Assembly: GCF_029931775.1 (NCBI RefSeq)
Contig: NC_079325.1
Coordinates: 35,886,461-35,950,460 of the forward strand
Source: Euleptes europaea
Lineage: Eukaryota > Chordata > Lepidosauria > Squamata > Sphaerodactylidae
Length of the DNA: 64,000 nucleotides
Direction of reading: 5' to 3'
Shown here: positions 1 to 10,089 of the stretch, in pieces
How the letters are laid out: every line of letters starts with the position of its first letter
How positions within the stretch are numbered: the stretch's first letter is position 1
Notes under the pieces: generated by a model
What the model was told of the DNA's origin: nothing
The model's database searches: none
Seen by the model: only the letters and a program-made list of their open reading frames with translations
Translations under genes and position numbers: made by a program

Positions 1-560
1 CAGTAGAAGATGAAGGGTTCTTGCGTACTCACTTGAGCGTCTAGAGGTGAGGTTCTTATCTTAAAGTAGTCCTTATGGTGGTTGTAAGGTGGTGGAGGGT
101 AGAGTCTTATGCAGAAGTTGCGTTTTGGCGATTTCTTCCCTAGGTGCCCTCGCAGGACCGGCGTCCAAAACTCCGAGGGACTTAAAGAAGCTCCCTCAGA
201 GTATTTGGGAGGTCAAACTGCTTTTGCGGGCTGCAGGGAGTTCCTGCTATCCGACCCACTTGCAAGGATCGGGTTGGGATGCATATAGCATCCCAGAATT
301 AACGCAAACTTGGATTTCTCCCAGGACAGCCTGGGGAAACGTGGCACTCACCCCAAGCGCACCACCGGAAGTCCTACTGTACTATAAACTTTTATTCCAC
401 AAATGTTTATGCCACAATAACTGTTAGATTTTCAGGTCCCTCAAAACTCCTTGGTTTTGCTGCAATAGACTACATCTCAGGAACTCTTGACTATACTTGG
501 AGTGGTGACAGCCACAACCAAAGTCCTTCCTCTTGCTATATTTATGGCCATATTTTGTGG
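1..560. other. Unassigned sequence, no gene recognised
   Basis: A 112-residue open frame runs from 89 to 427, but its composition is not protein-like and no family is recognisable. The stretch may be an old repeat or part of an intron. Nothing supports a host gene here. Confidence 0.3.
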
Positions 561-625
561 CCACAAAACCTTCTTGGAGGTGCAGCGGCAGTGCCATGGC
601 CATGCCATCCCTGGCCGCTTCTTGT

Positions 626-640
626 CTCAGGAATGGGCTG
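626..640. repeat. Solo end of the GC-rich inverted-repeat element
   Basis: Fifteen bases, CTCAGGAATGGGCTG, match the right terminal inverted repeat of the 430-bp element at 3393-3822. A GC-rich stretch of about 60 bases lies just to the left and resembles the interior of that element in composition. This suggests a truncated second copy. The call rests on the short exact match only. Confidence 0.35.
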
Positions 641-689
641 AGTATGTATTTTAGCTCTGTTTTTCTTTTAATGATGTGTGTGTTTTGGT

Positions 690-828
690 GGGGGGTTGAT
701 TTTAATGGTTTTAAAATATGATTTTATCATGTATGTTTTAATTTGTTAGCTGCCTTGGTGGCTCTTGTGAGGGCAGAAAGGTGGAATATACATTTTGTAA
801 AATACAATAAAATAAATAAATCAGACAG
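690..828 (+). mobile_element. 3' tail of a LINE or LINE-mobilised SINE
   Basis: The segment ends in a pattern typical of squamate L2/CR1-type tails: a stretch reading 'gctgccttggtggctcttgtgagggcag' in character, then a 'ggtggaatata' motif and an AATAAA-rich end. The rest of the element is not visible, so it is a 5'-truncated or decayed copy. Which LINE clade owns the tail is uncertain. Confidence 0.4.
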
Positions 829-969
829 TTGAAAATAATTGGGTAGAAGATTCATTAAGAACTGCCAGAAAATTTCTATGTCAAATCATCCCAGTTGTAG
901 TTAAAACTCCACTGGCAATCCTAAATGAAGTTATACTTTTCTAGGCCCACTGACTTCAACGGACTTAGT

Positions 970-1182
970 AGGGTTGCCAGCTCTGGGTTGGGAAATTCCT
1001 GGAGATTTGGGGGATACAGCCTGGGGAGGGTGTGGTTTGGGGAGGAGAGGGACCTTAACAGAGTAGAATGCCATAGAGTCCACCCTTCAAAGCAGTAGTT
1101 TTCTAAGATGATCTCTGTGGTCTGGAGATCTGTTCAAATTCCTAGAGTCCTCCAGGCCCCACCTGGTAGTTGGGCTACTTGG
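970..1182. mobile_element. AGGGTTGCC-type MITE, decayed right end
   Basis: It begins AGGGTTGCCAGCTCTGGG and carries the 'cctggagattt' and 'atgccatagagtcc' blocks shared by the other copies in this window at 1664, 7837, 12604, 30990, 32131 and 36837. The right inverted end is degraded ('ccacctggtagttggg'). No clear target duplication was found. Confidence 0.6.
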
Positions 1183-1663
1183 TGAATTAATGGCAGAGAG
1201 AAGATTTAAACTGGGACCTGCCCATACTACTCATTCCCTAAGCTGCTAATGCTAAACCTGAACTATCAAAGTGAAAGGATTTGACTTCATTTGTATATAT
1301 TACTGACCAACATTCTTTATGCTGAATGTTGAGGTTTCTTTTTAACTAGTTGGGTTAAACTGTAGGATAATACCATTAACACACAGCAGCCTGCAGCACC
1401 TGAGGAAGGGAACAAAAAAGTTCCTGTTTGAATTTCAGGAAAGGAGAGTTAATTACTGGAAGCATCATTTAAACCCAAACATAAGAACTAGATCAGAGCT
1501 CATTTGCAAATGGTTGTCTTTCTATTTCTATTTGGCAAGAAGGCTCAAAGTATTAGCATATTCCTTCCTCTTATTATGGCTGCAGGAAGCTCCTGAAAGC
1601 ACCACAGAATAGTTTTTCTGACCCACCGGCTAACTGGTATTTATTCTAGCAAGGTTAGGGACT

Positions 1664-1850
1664 AGAGTTGCCAACCTCCAGGTAGTAGCAGGAAGTCTCC
1701 AGCCGATAGAGATCAGTTCACCTGGAGAAAATGGCTGCTTTGGCAATTGGACACTATGGCACTGAAGTCCCTGCCCTCCCCAAACCCTGCCCTCCTCAGG
1801 CTCCGCCCCAAAAACCTCCCGCCGGTGGCAAAGAGAGACCTGGCAACCCT
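1664..1850. mobile_element. AGGGTTGCC-type MITE with 10-bp target duplication
   Basis: A 187-bp element with inverted ends (AGAGTTGCCAACC at left, CTGGCAACCCT at right). It is flanked by GTTAGGGACT (1654-1663) and ATTAGGGACC (1851-1860), an 8-of-10 match. It encodes no protein; the 65-residue open frame inside it is incidental. It is a member of the family described in the findings. Confidence 0.75.
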
Positions 1851-1860
1851 ATTAGGGACC

Positions 1861-3150
1861 TACCAAATCTGAACTGCAATGATTTAGGGTACACAGTGGT
1901 ATCAGGGAAGAAGCTGCTTGGCCAGTGAGAAGTTAGTTCAACAGACCTTTTGAACACATCCTAATCCTTAGCTAGGCAGCTGTTAGCATATCTTTAGTTA
2001 GAGTAAAGCCCCTATCAACTGCCAAAGGAGAGAGGAGGCCTACTCAAAATAGTTTGAACTGACCAAGCACACAAGGAGCTTACTAAAGGTCATGGCCCTA
2101 TCAGTAACCCTTCAAGCACAAAAAGATTCTCAGCATTATTACCTGCACGCTCTGGGAATTAATCGGAAGCCTGTCTGGATTCCTGGCTTTGTAACTTGAT
2201 TGCAGACACGGAGTATTCCTTATCTAGTCCTCCTTTTTATGATTCTGCAGTTCATGTAAGGCAGATTGCTAAACTATCGATTAAAAAGGGATGCTATCCA
2301 CTGGGCAGGCTAGTCCTTGAATGGGGAAAGTAGAAATTATTCAAAGACAATGGCATGTGAGATCTGGGTTTGAAAAAGAGACTCCTGCAGACAGCCTGCA
2401 GGGTTGGAAATCTTGGAGGAAATATCTAAATGAACTTTGTGAAAACAGTAGGATCTTGTGGAAGGTATTCTTGCTCACCATGCACAAAGCACCTACACAA
2501 AGAAAAATCCTACAGCTAAAGAGTGGCCAGGTTTTAGAGTATCAGGGTTTACTTCCTCCTCAGAATCTTCTTCATCTTTTGCTTGGGATTAAGGTGTTAA
2601 ATTAATTCTCTTTCTTTTCACATTTCTTTTATTGTTAGAGGCAATATCAACCCCTTGGTCTTTATAGAATTAGTTTCTTTCCTCCTGTCTGCTTCATTCT
2701 TGGGAGTTTTTTTTTTCTTCATTAGTAGTTAGTTTGCCTCTCTCACCTTATTTTAGCTCTTCTTCTTTTGTGCCTTTATTAGTTTCTATTCATTGGTGCT
2801 TGTACCCTTTTCAGATTTACTTAGCCTTTAAATTAAGGATCATAATGATAGCTTCAGGCCAATCAAAGACAAAGTTCCAATGCCAGGGTTCCATCATAGA
2901 AAAAGCTCTCTCCCAGTAGCCACCCACCTAATTTTTTATACGGGGACACCCGGAGAAGCCCCATCAGAGGAAAATCTTAATTATCAATTTCACCCGGAGA
3001 AATCCCTCAGAGGAAAATCTTCTCTATTTCATAAATTTAACGTCTCTAGTACAAGTATGCTTAGATCTCCTAATTATTCTCATCTGTCTTCATTGCTAAA
3101 GATATAAGACCTGTTCCTGAATTGATATTTTCAGGAGGGAAGGATGTGGA
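1861..3150. other. Unassigned intergenic or intronic sequence
   Basis: AT-rich sequence without a recognisable gene or well-defined repeat. A T-rich tract around 2620-2830 and short open frames at 2321-2605 and 2880-3107 show no protein-family features. Confidence 0.3.
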
Positions 3151-3159
3151 GTTTAGATT

Positions 3160-4330
3160 ACAAGGGAAGAAGTTCTAGACTTTAGAGACAAATTACAAAC
3201 TAACAAATGACCAGGACCACATGGTATCTATCCTAGAGTTCTTAAAGACTCAAATGTGACACTAAGATATGTAACATGTCCCTAAGATCAGTCTTTGTAC
3301 CAGAGGACTGGAGAGTGGTCAATTTTGTGTAATGCCTATTTTTTTTTTAAGGATGTAGGGGGGATCTGGGAAATTGCAGGCTGGCTGGCTTACAGCCCAT
3401 TCCTGAGCCTCAAGGACGAAAGTCCTTGGGAGGCCAGGAAGGGGCTGCGGCAGCATTCAGACCCCCTGCACTGGCACCCGTGCCACTTACACCATCCAAG
3501 GTGGCATGGACACTGGCGGGGGGACCCAGATGTCATTCTCCCAGTGCTGCCACAGCAGGGACACTGGCTGGGCCTTCTGCCAGTGTCACACTGGCTCAAA
3601 GCCCCGCACTGGCCTTCCAGGGGCATTCCCAGGGTGTGCCAGGGGTGGAGCTGCCAGTAGGCAGCTTCCTGACCCCTTTCGCCCCGGGTATGCTGTCGGT
3701 GAGAACAGTGTTGCTGCACCAGCTTTTTCGTGGCATAGCCTCGCTGTTTTCAATGGGGCAAAATGCCCCACTGAAAAATTTAAAACTCTTCAAAAGGCTG
3801 CCAAAGGCTCAGGAATGGGCTGCCCATGTTTGTTCTAGGTAAATTGATGTAAAGCATTATTAAAGATAAAATTGTTAAGTATATAGAAGGGTAATCCCTG
3901 ATGAATAAAAACCAACATGGTTTCTGCAAAGGTAAATCCTGTCTCACTAACCTTTGAGAGTTCTTTGAAAGTGTCAATAAAAATGTGGACAGGAATGAGC
4001 CGGTAGACATTGTCAAAAGCATTTTGGAAAGTCAAATAAACAAAGTCCCTCACCAAAGACTCCTGTGCAAACTTCATACTCATGGGATAAAATGACAAAT
4101 CTTCTTATGGATTGGAAATTGGGGAGAAAAACAGGAAGCAGAGAGTAGGAATCATAGAATCATACAGTTGGAAGGGGCCATACAAGCCATCTAGCCCAAC
4201 CTCCAATAAATGGTCAGTTCTCACAATGGAAGGATGTGAGCAGCAAGATCCCTCAGGGATCTGTATTGGGACCAGTGCTTTTCAACTTGTTCATAAATGA
4301 CGTGGAGTTAGGGGTGCAGAACCTTCGTAT
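3160..4330 (+). mobile_element. CR1/L3-like LINE reverse-transcriptase fragment, interrupted
   Basis: Plus-strand fragments of a CR1-group LINE. At 3290-3390 the sequence resembles the coding of the RT block around 'vpedWr.a.v.pifKKG..gnYRPvSL'. At 3840-4095 it resembles the 'i..qhGFrkGrSclTnLl.Ff' block. At 4238-4297 one frame reads PQGSVLGPVLFNLFINDVE, the diagnostic RT block. Frames are broken in several places. The 430-bp GC-rich element at 3393-3822 is inserted in it. A short stretch at 4149-4203 ('atcatagaatcatacagttggaagg') is another CR1-type tail, in the opposite sense. Confidence 0.75.
3393..3822. mobile_element. 430-bp GC-rich non-autonomous element with 18-bp perfect inverted ends
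   Basis: The left end CAGCCCATTCCTGAGCCT (3393-3410) is the exact reverse complement of 3805-3822. The element interrupts the LINE reverse-transcriptase fragment, which continues on both sides. The interior is GC-rich ('cactggcacccgtgccac', repeated CACTGG motifs) and carries overlapping open frames on both strands, which look like a composition effect rather than genes. The structure is that of a cut-and-paste MITE. No target duplication could be fixed, so no superfamily is assigned. Confidence 0.7.
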
Positions 4331-4339
4331 CTACATGAC

Positions 4340-4570
4340 TGCCTCTCCTGATATGCCCCTCAAAGAGTGTTACGCTCTTCTGGTAACAACCTTTTGGTAA
4401 TCCCTGGTCCCAAAATCATCCAGCTGTCCTCAACCAGAGCCAGAGCTTTTTCTGTCCTGGCCTCAGCCTAGTGGAACTCTCTGTCTAGTGAGACCCATGA
4501 CCTGTGGGACTTGGCCCAGTTCCTCAGGGCCTGTAAAATGGAGAAGTTCCCCCAGGTTTTCGGTTGGGAA
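4340..4570 (+). mobile_element. L2-like LINE, C-terminal RT coding remnant
   Basis: The sequence contains decayed coding for the block near the end of L2/CR1-group polymerases ('ALAPalWN.LP... L..FRr.LKT.LF'), visible as 'gagccagagctttttctgtcctggcctcagcctagtggaactctct' in character and 'agggcctgtaaaatggag'. The same block occurs inverted at about 16960-17120. It has no intact frame. Confidence 0.5.
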
Positions 4571-4654
4571 CAGCGATGGTATTACATATTAGCTGGCCTC
4601 TCTCCCCTCTCCCTTCCTTCCTTTTCCCCCTCCCCCCTAAGGGGAAACATGGCA

Positions 4655-4960
4655 GAGGTTTTTTAAATTATGCATGGTGCAGTTCACTGCCACAGGATGT
4701 GGTGATGGCTGCAAACCTGGAAAGTGTTAAAAGGAGAGTGAACAAATTCATGAGGATGGGGCTATCAGTGGCTACTAGTCATGATGAATATCTACTCCTT
4801 CTTGTACCCGAGGCAGTGTGCCTCTTTATATCAGTTGCTGGGGAGCATGGCTGGAGAATGCTGTTGCAGTCATCCTGCTTGTGGGCTTCCTAGAGGCAGC
4901 TTGTTGGACACTGTGTGAACAAGATGCTAGACTTGATGGGCCTGCATAGGTCAGAAACAG
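4655..4960 (+). mobile_element. CR1 LINE 3' region
   Basis: Typical CR1 3' sequence on the plus strand: 'ggtgcagttcactgccacaggatg', 'gcaaacctggaaagtgttaaaagg', then the end reading 'ctagacttgatgggcct'. It is 5'-truncated, as most CR1 copies are. A related end occurs inverted at 47360, 51495 and 63440. Confidence 0.65.
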
Positions 4961-4974
4961 AACCTTGAATTGTG

Positions 4975-5165
4975 CCTGAAAATAAATGCTCAGCCAGTTA
5001 AAAAAATTCATTATTGAAGCCACTGTGGTGCTCCCCAGTTAGCAACCTGGCTGCTGCTTTCTTGTAGTTTCTGAATACTCTCCAAGGGCAGGCCCATCTA
5101 CAGTGCATTCAAATAACCAAGGTTGGGTATGACAAGCATGAATAAAAGTGGTCAGCTCGTCTTGT
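4975..5165 (-). mobile_element. Inverted L2-like LINE remnant
   Basis: The 'gcaacctggctgctgctttcttgtag' and 'ctacagtgcattcaaataacc' blocks match the minus strand of L2-type polymerase coding (region of 'YCN.ly.GlP'). A clearer copy lies at about 36010-36330. No intact reading frame remains. Confidence 0.45.
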
Positions 5166-5584
5166 CACAAAAGGAATGCTACTGATACATCAACTAAAGC
5201 AAGTGACAGATGCTTTGGTGCAACAGATTCCACATGCATCCATATTCAGATCTAGAAACACCCCCATGCTAAGAATATGATCTTTAAAGGGAGTACAAGC
5301 CCATCCAGAAGTGAATAAATATCAAATTCACGTTACCGCCTATCCAAAGCACCTCCATCTAATCTGAACTGAGTTTCCATTTATTAGTTTTAATCCAATT
5401 TACTACCAATCTTTGGCCCCTGTTATTTATTACTTTGCCAAAGAGGCAGATATGCCAGTCTGCAGTAGGCATAGGACACAGAGTACATGTCAGAGCTAGA
5501 ATAAATAAAATGCTGCTGAATCAAGGCCCATGAATGCACCAGCAACTTACCTCACTATTTACACGCGTCCAGTATGAAAGCATC

Positions 5585-5965
5585 CAAGATGAGTTTAAAT
5601 TTCTGTTCCCACCGCGCCGCCTTTGTCCGCTGCTTTTGATAAGCCCAGACCGGCATGCTCCCACGCATGCCCAGTCTCCAAGCAAGGACGGCGATTGGTC
5701 CAGCGTGAGTAAGGGAGGCGGGGGAGTGCGGGGGTTGGCTGGCAGCAGGAAATTGATCGAACACAGTTTGCATGTTCCCACTGTAAGGCACCGGGTGTGG
5801 AGGACGTTTTATTTTTTTAATTCGCCGTATAAGCGGATGCGCTTAACACGGTGAAATTGCGCTCTGGAGATGTCCTCGGAATCCTTCGGGTGAGTTGCAG
5901 TGGGAACTTGCAAGGAAAGCCAGCGGAAGCCGGCGCCGCAAATGGTAAGTGCGGACATGGCCAAG
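5585..5965. promoter_or_regulatory. Small CpG-rich promoter-like patch with possible exon 1
   Basis: This is an isolated CpG-rich patch in otherwise CpG-poor DNA. It contains an inverted CCAAT box (GATTGG at about 5693), GC-rich motifs and two strong splice-donor-like sites on the plus strand: CGG|GTGAGT near 5888 and ATG|GTAAGT at 5944/5945. The second would make an ATG the last codon of a first exon. No downstream coding exon was recognised, so the direction and identity of any transcript are open. An old transposon-borne promoter is the alternative. Confidence 0.35.
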
Positions 5966-6059
5966 GTATTGCATCCAAACAACACATCCCACGGCAGCTA
6001 GACATTCTGGATTGTGTTCAGATTTTAAAGCCAACTTTCTAGTAGCACTTTAATAAATT

Positions 6060-7830
6060 TTCAAAGAAGCAATGAAGAGTTCCATGTTAATCTCATGTAT
6101 TGTTCTAAGTAAAGTAGAACCTCTCCAGTACCATAAGTAGTCACCAGCAGAGGGCAGCAGCTAGCAACTAATACCGACATTGCCTTTCTCCCACTGCTAG
6201 TAGCAATGTCATTCCAGGACACTGCAGGTTTGAAGGATGAAGACTGGGACAAGGCATGTGAGCAAAATACCAGGGACCATAATTGTGGATGCCTGCATAT
6301 TCTCATCTATCCCAGCTGCAGCTCCTGAATAACACTACACACTGCCCAAATTCTTTTATCTGTACACAGGAAGAATGCAATCTCTTGGCTCCTGCCCTGT
6401 ACACACTCAGGAAAAGAATACTATAGTCAGCACGCACCTGCATGTTTATTAAGAAGTGCTTTCAATCTAGAAATGCAGCTAAAGTGACATTGCTCATAAG
6501 GGGATGGTCACTGGCCACATATCTATTGCAGTGTACTCCAAAGAATAACTAGCTTATAAGGGCAATGGCTTATCTCCAACAATTTGTTCCAGACTCTGGC
6601 ATTATTACCTGCCTTCCCCATTCTGATCCTGATAGTTCCTGTCTTAAGCTACATCAGTCTAAGTTCCTGGTTTTAATTCATCGTAGTAACTCCCGATCTC
6701 CATAGGATCCAAGTATTCTAATTAAACTCTAATTAAACGCTTTCCTGATTCAGATTGATCACCCTGGAACTAAGTTTCTTAATCTAATTTCTTGCTACAT
6801 CTATACAACAGCTCAATTTTTGCTATCTTGGATCCAGGCAGCCTCTAGATGCCTTTGGCATTGTGCATCTGGCCTTGTACCTGACTCAAGCCAAGCCACA
6901 AGCATCCAATGGTGACAAGCTGCTAAAACCCAGGCATGAAAAGAACCAAAGCCACAGCTGTCAGCTCCTATGGCAAGTTATAAATAGCTCATTGGCAATT
7001 AAAAACTGGGAGATGCTGACAAATGGCAACTTTCCATTACTAGCTAAACAAAGGAGCTGGGGTAACACAAAATATAGTTAGATTATGCTAGGTACCCTAG
7101 GTATCCTATGAAGGTGCAACACTAAGTAGCACACTTGGAACATGTAGCACATGCATGGATTCGGTAGGTATAGTCAGGACCTCATGCCTAAATGAGCCAT
7201 GAGTCATTCAATTGTGTGAATTTAGGATGGCAGCACTAAGCCTTCCCCAAGTGGAGAAAAAAGAATATTTCTCAAAAAGCATGGGCAAAACTGATTGCTA
7301 TGTTTTCTTGTGGCAACACCTCTGAACATGGAGGACATCCCAAACATTGACCAGAAGTGCCCTGAAGGCACGTGATGTAGTTCCGCTGCTGAAGCTAAGC
7401 AGGCATGACTCTGGCATTGCCTGAATAGAAGACCAGCCAGAAATCATACAGAAGTTCATTAAAGCTCTTTCAAGAAAGAACAAAGTACAACAAACAAACA
7501 AGACTTTTTAATAACTCTGATGACTTATTACCAATATTTTTTTCTGTTACCATACATAGAAACAAGCACTACATCAGGTAGCAGCAGCACTTACAACTAC
7601 AGAGGTTCATGGAACAATGTTATATGGCACTGTCAGCCATTACAGCAACATGTACACTACTAGGATTATATCCACTTTGACATTCTCTCATAAAGAAGAA
7701 ATGGCACAACAAACATTCCTGATTACTTCTGGGTACCTACTACCAGCGACAATTTCATGACAATACATCAGATGGGCGGATAACTCTTGATTTACTTTTC
7801 TGAAAGTATTTGCATGACCAATTAAATATA
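6060..7830. other. Unassigned sequence
   Basis: Ordinary AT-rich DNA with only short chance open frames. No RNA gene, coding exon or well-defined repeat end was recognised. Confidence 0.3.
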
Positions 7831-7836
7831 CATCAC

Positions 7837-8034
7837 AGGGTTGCCAGCTCTGGGTTGGGAAATACCTGGAGATTTTTGGGGAGGAGCCTGAGGAGGGCAG
7901 GGTTTGGGGAGGGGCTTCAATGCCATAGAGTCCAATTGCCAAAGCAACCATTTTGTCCAGGTGAGCTGATCTTTATCGGCTGGAGATCAGTTGTAATAGC
8001 AGATCTCCAGCTAATACCTGGAGGTTAGCAACCC
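7837..8034. mobile_element. AGGGTTGCC-type MITE
   Basis: It starts AGGGTTGCCAGCTCTGGG and ends GGAGGTTAGCAACCC, with the shared internal blocks ('ttggggaggggcttcaatgcc', 'gctggagatcag'). The flanks acatcac and aaatcac are consistent with a decayed target duplication. It lies in the opposite orientation to the copies at 1664, 12604 and 36837. Confidence 0.7.
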
Positions 8035-8527
8035 AAATCACAGAACTTTTACCTTTCTCATGGTAGTCATTGGCTGTGGGGCCCAGCTAGCACACACACA
8101 TGCATTAATCTGCTGCAGTCAGTAGAAAAATGAGTAGAGTCATTAGAAGAAATCCTATGTGCTGATGTCCAGGAAAAAATGCTCTTGTTGCTCTTCTACT
8201 TCCCAGAAGCATTTAGCAAAAAAGAATATCAAAATGTTAATGGGAGAATATGCCTCTTTTCTGATTTTCCAGCCTTGTCAGATATATAGAAGTTAAGTTG
8301 GAAAAGGCATCTCAGGATCTACTGGAAGTATACTAAGCCAGACAAAAAAATGAGGGAGGAAAATCATCCCAGGAAGTAGCCATGTTCGAAGGCTCTATAA
8401 GGCAGAACTTTCCCGATGTGTTTTTTGGTGGCTTGTGAGTAGAGGTCAGTTATTATGACAAGATAAACAGCTTTGTTTCTTCTTGTTCTTGGTGTTATAT
8501 TTTTGTGAAATGAGATTTTAGCTGATT

Positions 8528-8568
8528 TTAGAAGAAGAAAAGTTGGTTTTTATATGCCGACTTTGGTC
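8528..8568 (-). mobile_element. 3' end of a tRNA-derived SINE, truncated
   Basis: On the minus strand this reads 'aaagtcggcatataaaaaccaact' followed by CTTCTTCT. It matches the 3' end of the SINE at 54365-54650 and so is a very short remnant of that family. It directly borders the LTR-like region to its right. Confidence 0.5.
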
Positions 8569-9009
8569 GGAGTTGCAAGGCTGTCAGATTAGTTTCACAG
8601 ACAGCATTTAGATCAAGTGGATCTGTAATGATGCAACAGGTCTGGAAACTCCCTGGAGAGCCTGAGGGAGCTGGCCAGAACTGGTTATGGCCAGAAGACT
8701 GATGCAATGTAGTGAAATGTCTGTATGACCAGGCAAACCACTGTGATTGGTGCCTGAGACAGCACTGTGTATATAACTGAATGCAACTTGAGCCCATGTG
8801 TTGGGATGCTATAAGTGGAGGAGGAGTGTATAAGGCAGTGATGGCGAACCTTTTAGAGACCGAGGGCCCAAACTGCAACCCAAAACCCACTTATTTATCG
8901 CCAAGTGCCAACACAGCAATTTAACCTGAATACTGAGGTTTTAGTTTAGAAAAAACAACTCATACATTAACATCCCCACTTCATCCCATGCTAGTGGAGT
9001 TGCTCTGCA

Positions 9010-9720
9010 CAGGATCGCGCGGCTGGACGGTCTTCGGGGGGCACGCCCCTCACCTTATAGAGCGTGTAGTGCAGATACAGGTAAGGGGTGCTTTATGCCA
9101 ATAAAGGTCTATGAATGAATGAATGAATGAAAGGTAAGGGGTGCATCACTGGAAGTCGCCCAGGGTCTTGGCCGGTGGGTAGCGGAGCTGGAAGATGGGC
9201 AGGCCACGCTTGCAGAGGTGCGCTGCAGGATGCACCCGAAGAGCTCCAGCTCAGCCAGTCCCTCGTCCGGTGCAGCGTGGCGCCGGGGGCCGGCTCTCCA
9301 AAGGCTGGCTCCCCGAGCCAGGGCTCCCCTGGTGCTTTGCTGCCGCCGGCACACTCCTGGTGGCAGTGCGCCTTGCTGTCACGCAGCAGGCAGTGGAGGC
9401 GCATGCTGGCCTCCAGGGCAAGAATGCTCTCTTTCCAGCCCTCGCGCTGCTCCAGCGCGTAGGCGTGCTGCAATGGCAGCAGCTTGGCCGTTGGGAAGCA
9501 GCGGAAGCTGTACTTCTCGTACTGCGCGCTGGCCAGCAGCAGCAGCAGCCCCTGGCTTCGCCGCTCCATGCCCGCCCCGCCCCCACCTGCTGATGCTGCT
9601 GCTCTGGAGCCACTCGGAGGCCCATCAGGAGGCTCCAGGAATCAGGGGGGAAAGGAAGGCAGGAGGCAGGCCCGGGCGGATCCCGCAGGGTGTTAGCGCA
9701 GCCGGCAGGCGAGGGGAGGG
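9010..9720 (-). pseudogene. Captured promoter and exon 1 of a leprecan-family gene (P3H4/SC65-like), broken
   Basis: On the minus strand an ATG at 9569-9567 opens a signal-peptide-like start ([15 protein letters not shown]) followed by [11 protein letters not shown]. Matches to exon 1 of the P3H4/CRTAP family follow: [19 protein letters not shown], then [13 protein letters not shown] and [23 protein letters not shown] in part, each in a different frame, and PYLYLHYTLYK ending at 9054. The next bases form a splice donor (AAG|GTGAGG, intron side from 9053). GC boxes lie upstream of the ATG (9570-9590). In the living family this protein is an ER partner of collagen lysyl hydroxylation and prolyl 3-hydroxylation complexes. 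Here at least two frame changes and a 40-bp insert break it. The intron start and promoter show a DNA-level copy, not a retrocopy. P3H4 fits better than CRTAP through 'ALEQ', 'RLH.LLRDS' and 'YLHY.L.K', judged from memory. Confidence 0.75.
9092..9131 (+). mobile_element. 40-bp LINE tail with 13-bp target duplication
   Basis: The insert reads 'tttatgccaataaaggtct' and then four to five ATGA units. It is flanked by identical 13-mers, AGGTAAGGGGTGC, at 9079-9091 and 9132-9144. An AATAAAGG motif plus a short tandem tail is typical of some vertebrate LINE 3' ends. This is therefore an extremely 5'-truncated retrotransposition event, inside the captured gene fragment and later than its capture or at least later than the source exon. 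Confidence 0.7.
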
Positions 9721-10089
9721 ACCAAATGGCCAAAACGCATGGGAGGTTTTGCCTTGGATTTGCAACACTCTAGATGTGCTGGAGCAATGGCGCACGTGCC
9801 CACAGAGAGGGCTCTGCGTGCTCCCTCTGGCACGTGTGCCATAGGTTTGCCACCACTGGTTTAAGGATTTGTATTATATCTGTGCACTGTAAAATAAACG
9901 AGCACTGCTTTTCTAGTAGCAAGTAGTTCTGGTGGCATTTTCCTTGACCAACTGCATAATCTGCTGGCACCCGCATCAGGGTTATGGGCCCAGATCTGAT
10001 GTGTGGTGATAGCATAGCAGCGTCCAGGAGTCCAGAAGCTACAGGAAGCAGCAAGAGACTGTGTGAGCTAGGGCTCAGTCTCTGATCCC

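Larger units (their letters stand above)
8836..9858. mobile_element. Non-autonomous hAT transposon carrying a captured gene fragment
   Basis: The left end CAGTGATGGCGAACCT and the reverse complement of the right end, CAGTGGTGGCAAACCT, form terminal inverted repeats. The flanks GTATAAGG (8828-8835) and GTTTAAGG (9859-9866) are an 8-bp target duplication with one difference, the length expected for hAT transposons. The outer parts (8836 to about 9000 and about 9720-9858) resemble the OC1/SPIN-like hAT group, to judge from memory of the 'ccgagggcccaaactgcaacccaaaa' type block and the 'tctggcacgtgtgccata' end. No transposase is present. The middle is unrelated GC-rich DNA, described separately. 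It is inserted in an LTR-like region of a copia fossil and so is younger than that element. Confidence 0.8.
8575..9975 (+). mobile_element. Probable 5' LTR of a copia fossil, split by a hAT element
   Basis: Left of the copia coding remnant, the sequence has the parts of an LTR in order. There is a TATA-like 'gtgtatataactg' at about 8770, the hAT insertion (8836-9858), an AATAAA signal at about 9893, and a possible end near 9975. A motif 'ggttatgggcccag' follows and may be a primer-binding site. Exact LTR ends are uncertain and no second LTR was found for comparison. The element is an old, broken copy. Confidence 0.4.

Noticed and set aside
9093-9844. Several long overlapping open frames on both strands (up to 208 codons) as real genes
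   Set aside because: They lie in GC-rich DNA where stops are rare. Only the minus-strand blocks match a protein family, and those are spread over different frames, so the locus is a broken captured exon.
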